From: Clostridiales bacterium
Lineage (GTDB): Bacteria > Bacillota > Clostridia > Oscillospirales > Oscillospiraceae
DNA: 64,000 nt
Direction: 5' to 3'
Assembly: GCA_014799505.1 (NCBI GenBank)
Contig: JAAVHV010000021.1
Coordinates: forward strand, 1 to 64,000
Positions within the stretch are counted from its first letter, which is position 1, and each line of letters opens with the position of its first letter. A model generated the notes under the pieces. That model saw only the letters and a program-made list of their open reading frames with translations. It was not told where the DNA came from and ran no database searches. This document shows, one piece after another, positions 43,439 to 52,894 of the stretch. The position numbers and the translations under genes are program-made.

Positions 43439-44059
43439 ATGAGGTTGACTATCCGCAGAGTGGGAAATCGGATCAAGCTTGCCCCCGTGTGGGACGGGCT
43501 GACCCAGCTGGTCATTTTAGGCATTTGCTTTGCAGTCGGCGCTCTGGGCGGTTTTTTCTTCTCCGGCCAGAGCGGGGGCGATCCAGAGCTGCTGGACTAT
43601 CTCCGCCGTTATTTTCAGATGGCGGGCCAAGGGAACGGCGCAGAGCCCTCACTGTGGGCTTCCGTGTGGGATCTGACCCGCTGGCCGTTGGCGGCCTTCC
43701 TCCTCGGCGGTACCGCTGTGGGGGCGGTGGGTATTCCGATTTTGTTGGGAGCGCGAGGGTTTCTGCTGGCCTTTTCTGCCGCCAGTTTTGCCCGATTGTT
43801 TGGCCTGCCCGGTATGGCAGCATCTCTGGCCTCTTTTGGTGTAACAGCCTTAATAGGCGTGCCGGTTTTGTTTGTTGTTGCGGCGGATGCTTTTCGCCAA
43901 TCGCTGGGGCGGCTGTCCGGCGAACGGGCTCCGGCCTGGAGCCAGCGCGTCCAGGCGTTGACCCCGTGCGCGGGCCTACTGGTGCTGGCCGTGGCTCTAC
44001 AGCAGACGCTGATGCCCGCGCTGTTGACGGCAGTGTGCGCCCGCCTGTTTATTTCATGA
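43439..44059 (+). CDS. SpoIIM-like membrane protein
   Basis: A 206-residue protein with five or so hydrophobic helices. FAVGALGGFFFSG near the N terminus and VGIPILLGARGFLLAFSAASFARLFG in the middle match the pattern of the stage II sporulation protein M family, which in B. subtilis acts in engulfment. ATG 43439 gives GAGG a proper spacing; GTG 43436 is the alternative. It lies 18 bp before xerD. Confidence 0.72.
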   Translation: MRLTIRRVGNRIKLAPVWDGLTQLVILGICFAVGALGGFFFSGQSGGDPELLDYLRRYFQMAGQGNGAEPSLWASVWDLTRWPLAAFLLGGTAVGAVGIPILLGARGFLLAFSAASFARLFGLPGMAASLASFGVTALIGVPVLFVVAADAFRQSLGRLSGERAPAWSQRVQALTPCAGLLVLAVALQQTLMPALLTAVCARLFIS

Positions 44060-44077
44060 GAAAGGAGTTGAGCAAAA

Positions 44078-44956
44078 TTGGACTATATCTCTGGCTATGA
44101 GATTTGGCTGGCTCAGGAAAAACGGGCCGCTACCAATACGCTCAGCTCCTATCTGCGAGACGTGCGCCAGTTCGGCCAGTGGGCGGAGGAAGAGAGGCTG
44201 ACCCTCACCCAAATCAATCAGGAGGACGTAAAGCGCTACGCCCAGCACCTGGAGAAAAAGGGTAAGTCCAATGCTACCGTAGTCCGATCCGTGGCGGCGC
44301 TGAAGTCCTTCTATATGTACATGATGTCTGTCAAGGCGGTGCAGATCAATCCCGCCAAGGGCTTTACCCCAAGCCGGGTAGAGCGTAAGCTGCCCGCCAT
44401 CCTCTCCAACCACGAGGTGGATCTGTTCCTGGAGCAGCCTGATTCCTCCGATGCCAAGGGCTGCCGGGACAAAGCTATGCTAGAGCTGCTCTACGCCACC
44501 GGGATCCGGGTATCCGAGCTCATTTCCCTGGATGTTCAAGACCTAAACCTGTCCGCCAGTTTTCTGCGCTGCCGGGGCAAGAGCAAGGAACGGGTGGTGC
44601 CCCTTTACAAGGGGGCGGTACGGGCTGTGACAACCTACGTCAATGACGTGCGGCCGCAACTGCTGGAGAACCCAGAGGAAACCGCCCTGTTCGTCAACAT
44701 GAACGGGGAGCGTATGAGCCGGCAGGGGTTCTGGAAGATCGTCAAGTGCTATCAGGACAAGGCGGGCATACACAAGGACATTACCCCGCACACCCTGCGC
44801 CACTCCTTTGCCGCCCATCTGTTGGAAAACGGGGCGGATCTGAAGTCCATTCAGGAGATGCTGGGCCATGCGGACATCTCCGCCACCCAGATTTATGCCC
44901 AGGTAGTGAACCAAAAGCTTCGGGATGTCTATGCCCGGGCCCATCCCCGGGCCTGA
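44078..44956 (+). CDS. xerD: Tyrosine recombinase XerD-like
   Basis: A 292-residue site-specific recombinase for chromosome dimer resolution. The N-terminal SAM-like domain is followed by the catalytic domain with Arg in ATGIRVSELI, Lys in GKSKERVVPL, HTLRHSFAAHLL (His-x-x-Arg), LGHADIS and the nucleophile Tyr in TQIYAQV. Translation appears to start at TTG 44078 behind AAGGAG. Its length fits XerC/XerD of Firmicutes. A second, longer recombinase is encoded at 54.7-55.9 kb. Confidence 0.92.
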   Translation: MDYISGYEIWLAQEKRAATNTLSSYLRDVRQFGQWAEEERLTLTQINQEDVKRYAQHLEKKGKSNATVVRSVAALKSFYMYMMSVKAVQINPAKGFTPSRVERKLPAILSNHEVDLFLEQPDSSDAKGCRDKAMLELLYATGIRVSELISLDVQDLNLSASFLRCRGKSKERVVPLYKGAVRAVTTYVNDVRPQLLENPEETALFVNMNGERMSRQGFWKIVKCYQDKAGIHKDITPHTLRHSFAAHLLENGADLKSIQEMLGHADISATQIYAQVVNQKLRDVYARAHPRA

Positions 44957-44969
44957 ACCGCGGACAATC

Positions 44970-45000
44970 ACGGCGGATGACAGCATCATCCGCCGTTTTT
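44970..45000 (+). terminator. Terminator between xerD and ruvC
   Basis: Perfect stem ACGGCGGATGA / TCATCCGCCGT, loop CAGCA, then TTTT. Confidence 0.88.
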
Positions 45001-45062
45001 GCTTGTCTTTACCCGCGATCTGTGATATCATGGTAGTGGAATCATGTCAGGAGGGTATGCCG

Positions 45063-45554
45063 TTGCTGATCCTTGGAATCGACCCAGGCTACGCCATTGT
45101 GGGCTTCGGTCTGGTGGAAGCCGCACAGGGAACATACCGCATGGTGGCCTGCGGCGCCATCAATACCCCAGCGGGGGTTCGGCTGCCCGCCCGACTGTGG
45201 CGGATCGCCACCGATCTGGAGGAGCTGATTGGAAAATTTCACCCGGACGTAATGGCCATTGAGGAGCTCTTTTTTAACCACAATGTCACAACCGGCATCG
45301 GCGTGGCACAGGCCCGGGGAGTCATTTTGATGACGGCAGAAAAACTGGGATTGCCTATTCACGAGTACAATCCTTCCCAGGTGAAGCAGGCTGTGGTGGG
45401 CTACGGCAAGGCGGAAAAGCGGCAGGTGATGGACATGACCAAGCGGCTTTTGAAGCTGAACGCGGTTCCCAAACCAGACGATGCCGCCGACGCGGTGGCC
45501 ATCGCCTTATGCCACGCCCGTTCCGCCACCTCGTTGCTGCAAAATATACATTAA
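45063..45554 (+). CDS. ruvC: Holliday junction resolvase RuvC
   Basis: An endonuclease of about 163 residues that cuts Holliday junctions. Catalytic acids appear in LGIDPGYAIVGFG, AIEELFF, and the C-terminal KPDDAADAVAIALCHAR. I use TTG 45063 (MLILGIDPG), seven bases after AGGAGG; the ATG at 45057 would be only one base from that site, but it remains possible. ruvA follows after 18 bp. Confidence 0.94.
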   Translation: MLILGIDPGYAIVGFGLVEAAQGTYRMVACGAINTPAGVRLPARLWRIATDLEELIGKFHPDVMAIEELFFNHNVTTGIGVAQARGVILMTAEKLGLPIHEYNPSQVKQAVVGYGKAEKRQVMDMTKRLLKLNAVPKPDDAADAVAIALCHARSATSLLQNIH

Positions 45555-45572
45555 ACGTTTGGAGAGATCATC

Positions 45573-46178
45573 GTGTTTTACTATCTGAACGGGACGGTTG
45601 CCCACATTGAGCCCTACCTGGCGGTCATCGACTGTGGCGGGGTGGGCTATGCCTGCCGCACCACCAACCACACCATTGCCGCTCTCAATGTGGGTAAGGT
45701 GGCAAAGCTTTACACCCATCTGTATGTTCGGGAGGAGATTTTTGAGCTGTATGGCTTCTCCAGCGAGAGTGAGCTGGGCTGTTTCCGGATGCTCATCGGG
45801 GTGTCCGGAGTGGGTCCCAAGGCGGCGCTGGCTATCTTATCCTCCAACAGTCCGGAGGGGCTGGCCATGGCTATCGTCTCCGGCAATGAGAAAGCGCTGA
45901 CCTCCGCCCCCGGTATCGGCAAAAAGATTGCCCAGCGGATCATCCTGGAGCTGAAGGACAAACTGGCCAAGGGCCAGTTGACCACGGGCGGAGGAGAGAT
46001 GTTTGTCGGCGGCATCACCGTCATCCCGGAGAACAAGGCCAGCGAGGCGTCCGCCGCCCTGGCTGTACTGGGCTACAGCCAGAGCGAGATCGCGGTGGCG
46101 CTGAAGGGACTTGATTTGGATGCGCTGTCCCTGGAAGATGTCATCAAGCAGGCGCTGAAGAAGATGGTGAAGGGGTAA
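45573..46178 (+). CDS. ruvA: Holliday junction branch migration protein RuvA
   Basis: A 201-residue DNA-binding protein that forms the tetramer on Holliday junctions. It has the OB-fold N terminus (MFYYLNGTVAHIEPYLAVIDCGGVGY), two helix-hairpin-helix motifs (LIGVSGVGPKAALAIL; LTSAPGIGKKIAQRIILELKDKL) and a C-terminal domain III that contacts RuvB. GTG start behind a GGAGAG site. Normally ruvB follows directly; here another gene separates them. Confidence 0.95.
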   Translation: MFYYLNGTVAHIEPYLAVIDCGGVGYACRTTNHTIAALNVGKVAKLYTHLYVREEIFELYGFSSESELGCFRMLIGVSGVGPKAALAILSSNSPEGLAMAIVSGNEKALTSAPGIGKKIAQRIILELKDKLAKGQLTTGGGEMFVGGITVIPENKASEASAALAVLGYSQSEIAVALKGLDLDALSLEDVIKQALKKMVKG

Positions 46179-46201
46179 CCATCTTGAGGGAGGTTATATC
46201 C

Positions 46202-46768
46202 ATGCTATACCACGTATCCCAGACATCAGGGCTGAAAATCTTGAAGCCTCATCAATCTTCCCATGAAAAGGCGTACGTCTATGCCATTGAAAATCTGGTC
46301 ACTGGCCTCCTTTTTGGCGCAAAACAGGACGATTTTGATTTTATTATCGACACCGACGAGGACGGCATTCCCGTGATCTTTGAGTGCTATCCCGAGGCGT
46401 TCCAAACAATTTACCGAGGAAAAAGCTGCTCCATATACGAGGTTAGAGAAAGTGGTTTCCAGCGGGGGATGACCTCCTGGAGTCCTGAACTCGTCTGTGA
46501 GTATGAGGTGCCGGTGATCAGTGAGACCGTTGTCAGCGACTTGTATCAGCAGCTGCATGAAGAGGAGAGAGCTGGTCGGCTTATCATCCATAGATACGAG
46601 TTTTGTGAAGCCTATCGGCAGAAGATTGCGAACCATATCGTGGACAGAATTTTTAGGTTTGACTTGGATCTGCGCACCTACTTAAAGCAGGACGAGAGGT
46701 TTGCCACTCACTATTGCGGGATTGCTCAGGCGCTGCTTGATGTGTTGGACGGGCACTTGTTGCAATAA
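46202..46768 (+). CDS. Conserved hypothetical protein between ruvA and ruvB
   Basis: A 188-residue cytoplasmic protein. The N terminus LYHVSQTSGLKILKPHQSSHEKAYVYAIENL resembles a group of Firmicute hypothetical proteins that start like ADP-ribosyltransferase folds (Y-H-G/V-S... followed by VYA), but I see no complete catalytic triad, so no function is assigned. It starts at ATG 46202 behind GGGAGG. It is visibly AT-richer than ruvA and ruvB and looks inserted into the ruvAB pair. Confidence 0.7.
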   Translation: MLYHVSQTSGLKILKPHQSSHEKAYVYAIENLVTGLLFGAKQDDFDFIIDTDEDGIPVIFECYPEAFQTIYRGKSCSIYEVRESGFQRGMTSWSPELVCEYEVPVISETVVSDLYQQLHEEERAGRLIIHRYEFCEAYRQKIANHIVDRIFRFDLDLRTYLKQDERFATHYCGIAQALLDVLDGHLLQ

Positions 46769-46809
46769 AGTAACATTTGAACTCTTTGAACTGACGAGGA
46801 AGTGAGCCT

Positions 46810-47871
46810 TTGAGCATTGATTTTTCTGACAACGGCGGCTTTGAGACGGAAGCCCCTTTAGTGACCACCTCGCTGACCCGGGACGACGAGGGGGAGGGAT
46901 CTCTGCGCCCCAAATCGCTGACTGAGTACATCGGCCAGGAGAAGGCCAAGGGTAACCTGTCCATTTTCATCCAGGCCGCAAAAATGCGTGGTGAGCCTCT
47001 GGATCATGTCCTGCTCCACGGCCCCCCAGGGCTGGGCAAGACCACCCTATCCGGCATCATCGCCAACGAGATGGGCGTAAATATCCGAATTACTTCCGGC
47101 CCGGCCATTGAGAAACCCGGCGACCTTGCGGCCCTGCTGACAAATCTCCAGGAAAACGATATCCTGTTTGTGGATGAGATCCACCGTTTGAACCGCTCTG
47201 TGGAGGAGATTCTATATCCGGCCATGGAGGACTATGCCATTGATATTATCATTGGCAAGGGGCCTTCTGCCAACTCCATCCGGCTGGATCTGCCCAAGTT
47301 CACCCTCATTGGGGCCACCACCAGGGCAGGGCAGCTATCCGCGCCCTTGCGTGACCGCTTCGGCGTCACTTTGCGGCTGGAGCTGTATACTCCGGAAGAA
47401 CTGGCACTGATTGTTACCCGATCCGCCGGCATTCTGGACGTGCCCATTGAGCAGGCGGGGGCGCTGGAGATCGCCCGCCGCAGCCGGGGAACCCCCCGGA
47501 TTGCAAACCGAATGCTCCGCCGGGTGCGAGACTTCGCCCAGGTCACCGCCGGCGGCGTGGTCACCCGTTCCGTGGCTGACCGAGCACTCCAAGCGCTGGA
47601 AATAGACGAACTGGGATTGGACAATGTAGACCGCCGAATGATGGCCAGCATCATCAACAACTACGGCGGCGGACCGGTGGGGCTGGATACTTTGGCCGCC
47701 ACCATCAATGAGGAATCCGTCACGCTGGAGGATGTCTATGAGCCCTACTTGATGCAACTGGGCTTTCTCACCCGGACACCCCGGGGACGCTGCGTCACGC
47801 CAAAGGCATATCGGCATCTCGGGTTTGCTTTGCCCGGCGGGGAAAGTATCCCAGAACAGCTTTCCTTTTGA
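46810..47871 (+). CDS. ruvB: Holliday junction branch migration helicase RuvB
   Basis: A 353-residue AAA+ motor. Walker A is [12 protein letters not shown] near residue 75, Walker B is [11 protein letters not shown], sensor 1 is [20 protein letters not shown] with the arginine finger, and the C-terminal winged helix ends in [18 protein letters not shown]. It appears to start at TTG 46810 (MSIDFSDN) behind GAGGAAG. Confidence 0.95.
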   Translation: MSIDFSDNGGFETEAPLVTTSLTRDDEGEGSLRPKSLTEYIGQEKAKGNLSIFIQAAKMRGEPLDHVLLHGPPGLGKTTLSGIIANEMGVNIRITSGPAIEKPGDLAALLTNLQENDILFVDEIHRLNRSVEEILYPAMEDYAIDIIIGKGPSANSIRLDLPKFTLIGATTRAGQLSAPLRDRFGVTLRLELYTPEELALIVTRSAGILDVPIEQAGALEIARRSRGTPRIANRMLRRVRDFAQVTAGGVVTRSVADRALQALEIDELGLDNVDRRMMASIINNYGGGPVGLDTLAATINEESVTLEDVYEPYLMQLGFLTRTPRGRCVTPKAYRHLGFALPGGESIPEQLSF

Positions 47872-47973
47872 ACCGGAAAACGAAGACATTCTGTCTATTT
47901 CTTCCAGCTCTGCCAATTCTTATGAAGTGCCGGACAAATTTAGAAGATTTTCTAAAAAAATTGATGAAAACAA

Positions 47974-48002
47974 TTGACAATTCAGTAATTCTGTGATTAA
48001 AT
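47974..48002 (+). promoter_or_regulatory. Promoter of the sigma-H gene
   Basis: Perfect TTGACA, 17-bp spacer, TTAAAT, within an AT-rich stretch. Confidence 0.65.
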
Positions 48003-48017
48003 ATACAAGGTCAAATT

Positions 48018-48608
48018 ATGAATGCAATCACTTCCTCTATAAGTGAATACAGTGATGAAGAGCTTTGCGCCCTGGTTGCCGATGGCTGTCGGGAAGCAGA
48101 AGAGGAACTGGTCAAACGGTATCTCCGCCCAGTACGGGTCTGTGCCCGGCCCTATTTTTTGGCGGGCGGGGATAGCGAAGATTTGATTCAGGAAGCGATG
48201 TTCGGACTGCTGAAGGCTATCCGGGAATTTGACCCCAGCCGTGATGCCCGATTCAAAACCTTTGCGGAGGTATGCATCCGAAATCGGATCCGTTCCGCTG
48301 TCACCAATGCAGCGCGGAGCAAGCACGCTCCGTTGAATGACAGCGTTCCTTTTGAATCCCCTATGCTGGGCGTGGGTGCAAGCCCTGAGGAACAGTACAT
48401 CAGCAGGGAGGAGGAGACAGAACTGCTGATCTGCTTGGAGCAGCAGCTCTCGACCCTGGAGCATCGGGTTTTGGATTTCTTTCTTCTTGGCCTGTCCTAT
48501 CAGGAAATCAGCGAGCAGGTGGGACGTTCGATTAAATCGGTGGACAACGCAGTCCAGCGAATTCGGCGGAAAGTTGCCGGAAACTTTGGCGTTTTCAGCG
48601 AAAGCTGA
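48018..48608 (+). CDS. sigH: RNA polymerase sigma factor, SigH (Spo0H) type
   Basis: A 196-residue sigma factor. Region 2 shows CARPYFLAGGDSEDLIQEAMFGLLKAIREFD, very like the sporulation sigma-H of Bacillus, including RFKTFAEVCIRNRIRSAV; the linker has KHAPLND. Region 4 has LSYQEISEQVGRSIKSVDNAVQRIRRK. SigH starts the sporulation and stationary-phase programme; that role is inferred from the family. The ATG lies behind a weak AAGGTC site. Confidence 0.88.
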   Translation: MNAITSSISEYSDEELCALVADGCREAEEELVKRYLRPVRVCARPYFLAGGDSEDLIQEAMFGLLKAIREFDPSRDARFKTFAEVCIRNRIRSAVTNAARSKHAPLNDSVPFESPMLGVGASPEEQYISREEETELLICLEQQLSTLEHRVLDFFLLGLSYQEISEQVGRSIKSVDNAVQRIRRKVAGNFGVFSES

Positions 48609-48673
48609 CGCAAATATTACAGTCCCAGCAGGTTGTATTTCCGATTCTGGGCATCAAAAGAGAGGGTATTTCC

Positions 48674-48952
48674 ATGTACGAAGACAAGACCTTAGTTTGC
48701 AAAGAATGTGGCCAGGAGTTCGTGTTCACCGCCGGTGAGCAGGAGTTTTACGCTGAGCGCGGCTTCCAGAACGAGCCCCAGCGCTGCAAGGCCTGCCGTG
48801 ATGCCCGCAAGGCTGCTGCCCGTGGCCCCCGCGAGTACTTCACCGCTGTGTGCGCCCAGTGTGGCGGCGAGGCCAAGGTTCCCTTTGAGCCGAAGTCTGA
48901 CCGTCCTGTTTACTGCAGCGAGTGCTTTGCCAAGATGCGCGGCGAGGGCTAA
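48674..48952 (+). CDS. Zinc-ribbon domain protein
   Basis: A 92-residue protein with two zinc ribbons: CKECGQEF ... CKACRDAR in the first half and CAQCGGEA ... CSECFAKM in the second. The first is the CxxCxxC-type ribbon with the typical FTAGEQEFYAERGF between the pairs. Such proteins are abundant in Clostridia, with unknown function (possibly nucleic-acid binding). It follows sigH and ends at a strong terminator. Confidence 0.88.
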   Translation: MYEDKTLVCKECGQEFVFTAGEQEFYAERGFQNEPQRCKACRDARKAAARGPREYFTAVCAQCGGEAKVPFEPKSDRPVYCSECFAKMRGEG

Positions 48953-48968
48953 CTAAGATAATGAACGG

Positions 48969-49000
48969 AAAGAGCCGTGCTCAACGCACGGCTCTTTTTC
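48969..49000 (+). terminator. Terminator of the zinc-ribbon gene
   Basis: Perfect stem AAAGAGCCGTGC / GCACGGCTCTTT, loop TCAAC, followed by TTC. Confidence 0.9.
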
Positions 49001-49031
49001 TATGGGATAAAGATAAATTTTCCTCCATAAC

Positions 49032-49060
49032 TTGTCCAGAGAAGGGCAATGTGATATAAT
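49032..49060 (+). promoter_or_regulatory. Promoter of purB
   Basis: TTGTCC, 17-bp spacer, perfect TATAAT. Confidence 0.75.
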
Positions 49061-49102
49061 ACAGCAAGAACGAAATTCCAGACTATGAGGTGACACACCA
49101 AC

Positions 49103-50539
49103 ATGAACAAAGCGATCTATGAAAGCCCCCTGTCTTCCCGGTATGCCAGCGATCAGATGCAGTATATCTTCTCGCCGGACAAGAAATTTTCCACTTGGCG
49201 GCGGTTGTGGATCGCGCTGGCCCGGGCGGAGATGGAACTGGGCCTGCCCGTCACGCAGGGACAGGTGGATGAATTGTCCGCCCACATCACTGACATTGAT
49301 TACGACCTGGCCGCAAAAAAGGAAAAGGAACTCCGCCATGATGTAATGGCCCATATCCATGCCTATGGTGCCCAATGTCCCCAGGCCATGCCCATCATCC
49401 ATCTGGGGGCGACCAGCTGCTATGTGGGGGACAATACCGACATCATTATCATGCGCGAGGGACTGGAACTGGTTCGGGACAAGTTGGTGCGTGTACTGAA
49501 CGCGCTGGCCCAATTTTCTGACAAGTATAAATCCTTGCCAACTCTTGGATTTACACATTTTCAGGCCGCCCAACTGGTGACAGTCGGTAAGCGGGCCACT
49601 CTGTGGATGAACGAGCTGCTCCAGGATCTAGACGAGGTGGAGTACCGCATCTCCACGCTGAAGCTGCTGGGCTGTAAGGGCACTACCGGCACCCAGGCGT
49701 CCTTTTTGGAGCTGTTTGAGGGCGATCACGAGAAATGTAAAGAGCTGGATCGTCGCATTGCCCGGGAAATGGGCTTTGAGGGGACAGTCCCCGTCTCCGG
49801 ACAGACCTACTCCCGGAAGGTGGACGCGGCTGTGCTTGCCACACTGTCCGGCATTGCCCAGTCCGCCTGCAAATTTGCCACCGATGTGCGTCTGCTCTGC
49901 CACCTAAAGGAGGTAGAGGAGCCCTTTGAGACAAGCCAGATTGGCTCGTCCGCCATGCCATACAAACGCAATCCCATGCGGTGTGAGCGCATCTGCTCGC
50001 TGGCCCGCTACGTCATCGCTGATGCGGCCAATCCTGCCTATACCGCCGCCACACAGTGGTTTGAGCGCACACTGGATGACTCCGCCAACAAGCGCATCTC
50101 GGTACCCGAGGCATTTTTGGCGGTAGACGCCATCCTCAATATTTATGAGAATGTGGCCTCCGGGCTGGTGGTCCATGAGAAGGTCATTGAGAGGCACATT
50201 CTGGAGGAGCTGCCTTTTATGGCTAGTGAGAACATCATGATGGACGCGGTGAAACGGGGGGGCGACCGACAGCAGCTCCACGAACGCATCCGGGTTCATT
50301 CTCTGGAAGCTGGGCGCAATGTAAAGGAATTCGGCCTTACAAATAATCTCATTGATCTGCTGGCCGCTGATCCGCTGTTCGGCTTGAGCCGGGAGGAGTT
50401 GTCCGGCCACCTGGAGCCCTCCCGATATATTGGCCGCTGTCCGGAACAGGTGAGCGATTTTCTGACAGAATATGTCTGCCCTGTCTTGCAAGCGCACAAG
50501 TCTGCATTGTCAGACGAAACTGTAGAATTGAAAGTTTGA
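49103..50539 (+). CDS. purB: Adenylosuccinate lyase
   Basis: A 478-residue fumarase-superfamily enzyme acting twice in purine synthesis (SAICAR and adenylosuccinate cleavage). The signature is SSAMPYKRNPMRCE near residue 290; HLGATSCYVGDNTD and GFTHFQAAQ hold the active-site His residues. The form with GCKGTTGTQASFLELF resembles the longer type shared with animals and many Clostridia. Start ATG follows GAGGTGA. pfkA starts 40 bp after it, so both may share a transcript. Confidence 0.95.
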   Translation: MNKAIYESPLSSRYASDQMQYIFSPDKKFSTWRRLWIALARAEMELGLPVTQGQVDELSAHITDIDYDLAAKKEKELRHDVMAHIHAYGAQCPQAMPIIHLGATSCYVGDNTDIIIMREGLELVRDKLVRVLNALAQFSDKYKSLPTLGFTHFQAAQLVTVGKRATLWMNELLQDLDEVEYRISTLKLLGCKGTTGTQASFLELFEGDHEKCKELDRRIAREMGFEGTVPVSGQTYSRKVDAAVLATLSGIAQSACKFATDVRLLCHLKEVEEPFETSQIGSSAMPYKRNPMRCERICSLARYVIADAANPAYTAATQWFERTLDDSANKRISVPEAFLAVDAILNIYENVASGLVVHEKVIERHILEELPFMASENIMMDAVKRGGDRQQLHERIRVHSLEAGRNVKEFGLTNNLIDLLAADPLFGLSREELSGHLEPSRYIGRCPEQVSDFLTEYVCPVLQAHKSALSDETVELKV

Positions 50540-50579
50540 CCGAACATGAACTAAAATATATGGAAAGGGTTTGATCATC

Positions 50580-51566
50580 ATGAAACCTGCAGTCCGCCGT
50601 ATCGGCGTATTCACCAGTGGCGGAGATGCCCCTGGTATGAACGCAGCTATCCGTGCCGTGGTTCGTGCGTCTTTACATTATGGTGTGGAGTGCATTGGCA
50701 TCCGCCGCGGCTATCACGGCCTGCTCAACGGCGATTTTTGCAGGCTGGATTTTGAGAGTGTCAGCGATATTTCCCGCCGGGGCGGCACCATGCTTTACTC
50801 CGCCCGCAGTTTGGAGTTCATGGAGGAGGCCGGGCGGAATAAGGCGTTGGCCACCTGTAAACTGTTGGGCCTTGACGCCCTAGTCGGCATCGGCGGAGAC
50901 GGCACCTTCAAGGGCCTGCTCAGCTTGGCCAACAGCGGCATCTCCGTCATCGGCATCCCCGGCACCATCGACAATGACATCGCCTGCTCATCCTATACGA
51001 TTGGGTATGACTCTGCCTGCAATATCGCGCTGGAAAGCATCGACCGGCTCCGCGACACTATGAAGTCCCATGAGCGGTGTTCCGTGGTAGAGGTCATGGG
51101 CCACCGGGCCGGATATTTGGCTTACTCTGTGGGTATCGCTTGTGGCGCCACAGTGGTGCTGGTGCCTGAGCGCGAGGTAGACTTTGAACGAGATGTCATC
51201 GAGCCCATTCGGCATGCCCGCCTGGGCGGACGGACCCACTTCATGGTCATCGTGGCCGAGGGCGTCCCTGGCAGCGCGTACAATGTGGCGGATCAGATCC
51301 GTAACGCTACGGCACTGGATACCCGGGTTACCGTCCTTGGCCATGTGCAGCGGGGCGGTTCACCCACTTCCCGCGACCGTATTGTCGCCACCCATATGGG
51401 CTATGAAGCGGTCAAGCTTTTGGCGGAAGGGAAGACCTGCCGGGTGGTGGCGATGAAAGGTGATGACATTGTAGATTATGACATCACCGAGGCTCTGTCC
51501 ATGAAGAAAGATCTGGATCAAATGAGTATCACCGTGGCCCGTGCCATGACTGGCGTGGCCGACTGA
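50580..51566 (+). CDS. pfkA: ATP-dependent 6-phosphofructokinase
   Basis: A 328-residue glycolytic kinase. GGDGT (Gly at the 104 position) and PGTIDND (Gly at the 124 position) together point to ATP rather than pyrophosphate as donor. TSGGDAPGMNAAIR, EVMGHRAG and LGHVQRGGSPTSRDR are further family blocks. ATG 50580 is chosen since AAAGG then has normal spacing; the TTG at 50571 is too close. A PPi-dependent PFK is encoded convergently just downstream. Confidence 0.94.
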   Translation: MKPAVRRIGVFTSGGDAPGMNAAIRAVVRASLHYGVECIGIRRGYHGLLNGDFCRLDFESVSDISRRGGTMLYSARSLEFMEEAGRNKALATCKLLGLDALVGIGGDGTFKGLLSLANSGISVIGIPGTIDNDIACSSYTIGYDSACNIALESIDRLRDTMKSHERCSVVEVMGHRAGYLAYSVGIACGATVVLVPEREVDFERDVIEPIRHARLGGRTHFMVIVAEGVPGSAYNVADQIRNATALDTRVTVLGHVQRGGSPTSRDRIVATHMGYEAVKLLAEGKTCRVVAMKGDDIVDYDITEALSMKKDLDQMSITVARAMTGVAD

Positions 51567-51573
51567 TGAACAT

Positions 51574-51616
51574 AAAAAAGCACCGGGTTTTCCTTTGGAA
51601 CCCGGTGCTTTTTTTG
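51574..51616. terminator. Shared terminator of pfkA and PPi-PFK
   Basis: Stem AAAAAAGCACCGGGTT and complement with nine-base loop; long A and T runs make it bidirectional between convergent genes. Confidence 0.92.
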
Positions 51617-51626
51617 CGTTGCTTTT

Positions 51627-52865
51627 TTACTTCGCCAGTACCTTTTTCAGGCGGGCAAAGCGGGGCAGGCCATTCTCAGTGGCCCTGTGGTTCTCACCCT
51701 GGATCAGGGGCAGGGCATAGTCGATAAAGCCTTGGTTGACGCCGTTGCCCTCCGCGTTGATCCACTCCAGGGGCACCTTCTTCTCGAAGTTGGCCACCTC
51801 GGAGAGGTTGAACAGCTTGGTCTTGCAGGTGTACTTGCCGCCCTCGCGGGAGCACTCGAAGCCCACCATCTTGTCGGTCTCGCCGGCCACGGCGGCCTCC
51901 ACGGCGGTCTTGCCCGCCAGGAAGGACTCGTCGATGTCGGTCTGGGAGGCCAGATGGGCGCCGCAGCGCTGGAGCAGGGAGAGCTCAATGCCGCGGACCT
52001 TGGCGCCGGTCTTTTCTTTGACCACGTTGGCCAGCAGCGCGGCCAGGCCGCCCAGCTGGGCATGGCCGAAGCCGTCAGTGGCGGAGGTCTTGGCCTCGGA
52101 CACGAAGGAACCGTCGGCGTAGTGGATGCCCTCGGAGATGGCTACGATGCAGTTGCCGTTCTTCTTGTAGATGGCGTCTACGTCGGCCAGGAACTTGTCC
52201 ATGTCAAAGTCCACCTCGGGGAGGTAGACCAGGTCGGGGGCGCAGCCCACCACGCCCGCCAGGGCGGCGGCGCCGGCCAGCCAGCCGGCGTGACGGCCCA
52301 TGATCTCGATCACGGTGACCATGCCGGTGTCGTACACCCGGCCATCCTTGTACACCTCGGCGCAGGAGGTGGCGATATACTTGGCGGCGGAGGCGAAGCC
52401 GGGGCAGTGGTCGGTGCCGAACAGGTCGTTGTCGATGGTCTTGGGCACGCCCATCACCCGGCACTCATAGCCGGACTTGGCCATGAAGCGGCTGACCTTG
52501 GCGCAGGTGTCCATGGAATCGTTGCCGCCGTTGTAGAAGAAATAGCGGATGTTGTACTTCTTGAAAATCTCCAGGATGCGCTTGTAATCGGTGTCGTCCA
52601 CGTCGGGGTCGGCGATCTTGTAGCGGCAGGAGCCCAGCTCAGAGGAGGGGGTATTGAGCAGAAGCTCCAGCTCCTTGGCGTCCTCCTGGCCCATGTCGTA
52701 CAGCTGGTCGTTCAGCATACCCTTGATGCCGTGGGCCATACCGTAGACAGCAGTGATGTCGGGACAGTCCAGCGCGGTACGGATCACACCGTACGCGCTG
52801 GCGTTGATAACGGAAGTGGGGCCGCCGGACTGACCGATGACGCAAGCGCCCTTTAACTGTGCCAT
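51627..52865 (-). CDS. pfp: Diphosphate-dependent phosphofructokinase
   Basis: A 412-residue PFK. It has YNGGNDSMDT (Asp at position 104) and PKTIDND (Lys at position 124), the pair diagnostic of pyrophosphate use, plus GQSGGPTSVINA, EIMGRHAGWLAGAAA and LLQRCGAHLAS. The reaction is reversible and saves ATP in fermenters. It lies 29 bp behind the aldolase gene on the same strand, so both should be one transcript. Confidence 0.92.
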   Translation of the reverse strand: MAQLKGACVIGQSGGPTSVINASAYGVIRTALDCPDITAVYGMAHGIKGMLNDQLYDMGQEDAKELELLLNTPSSELGSCRYKIADPDVDDTDYKRILEIFKKYNIRYFFYNGGNDSMDTCAKVSRFMAKSGYECRVMGVPKTIDNDLFGTDHCPGFASAAKYIATSCAEVYKDGRVYDTGMVTVIEIMGRHAGWLAGAAALAGVVGCAPDLVYLPEVDFDMDKFLADVDAIYKKNGNCIVAISEGIHYADGSFVSEAKTSATDGFGHAQLGGLAALLANVVKEKTGAKVRGIELSLLQRCGAHLASQTDIDESFLAGKTAVEAAVAGETDKMVGFECSREGGKYTCKTKLFNLSEVANFEKKVPLEWINAEGNGVNQGFIDYALPLIQGENHRATENGLPRFARLKKVLAK

Positions 52866-52894
52866 GTTAAATTTCTCCTTTGTTGATTGGTTAA

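Noticed and set aside
51687-52856. 389-residue plus-strand ORF opposite PPi-PFK
   Set aside because: Low-complexity Gly/Val/Leu shadow of a strongly biased gene.
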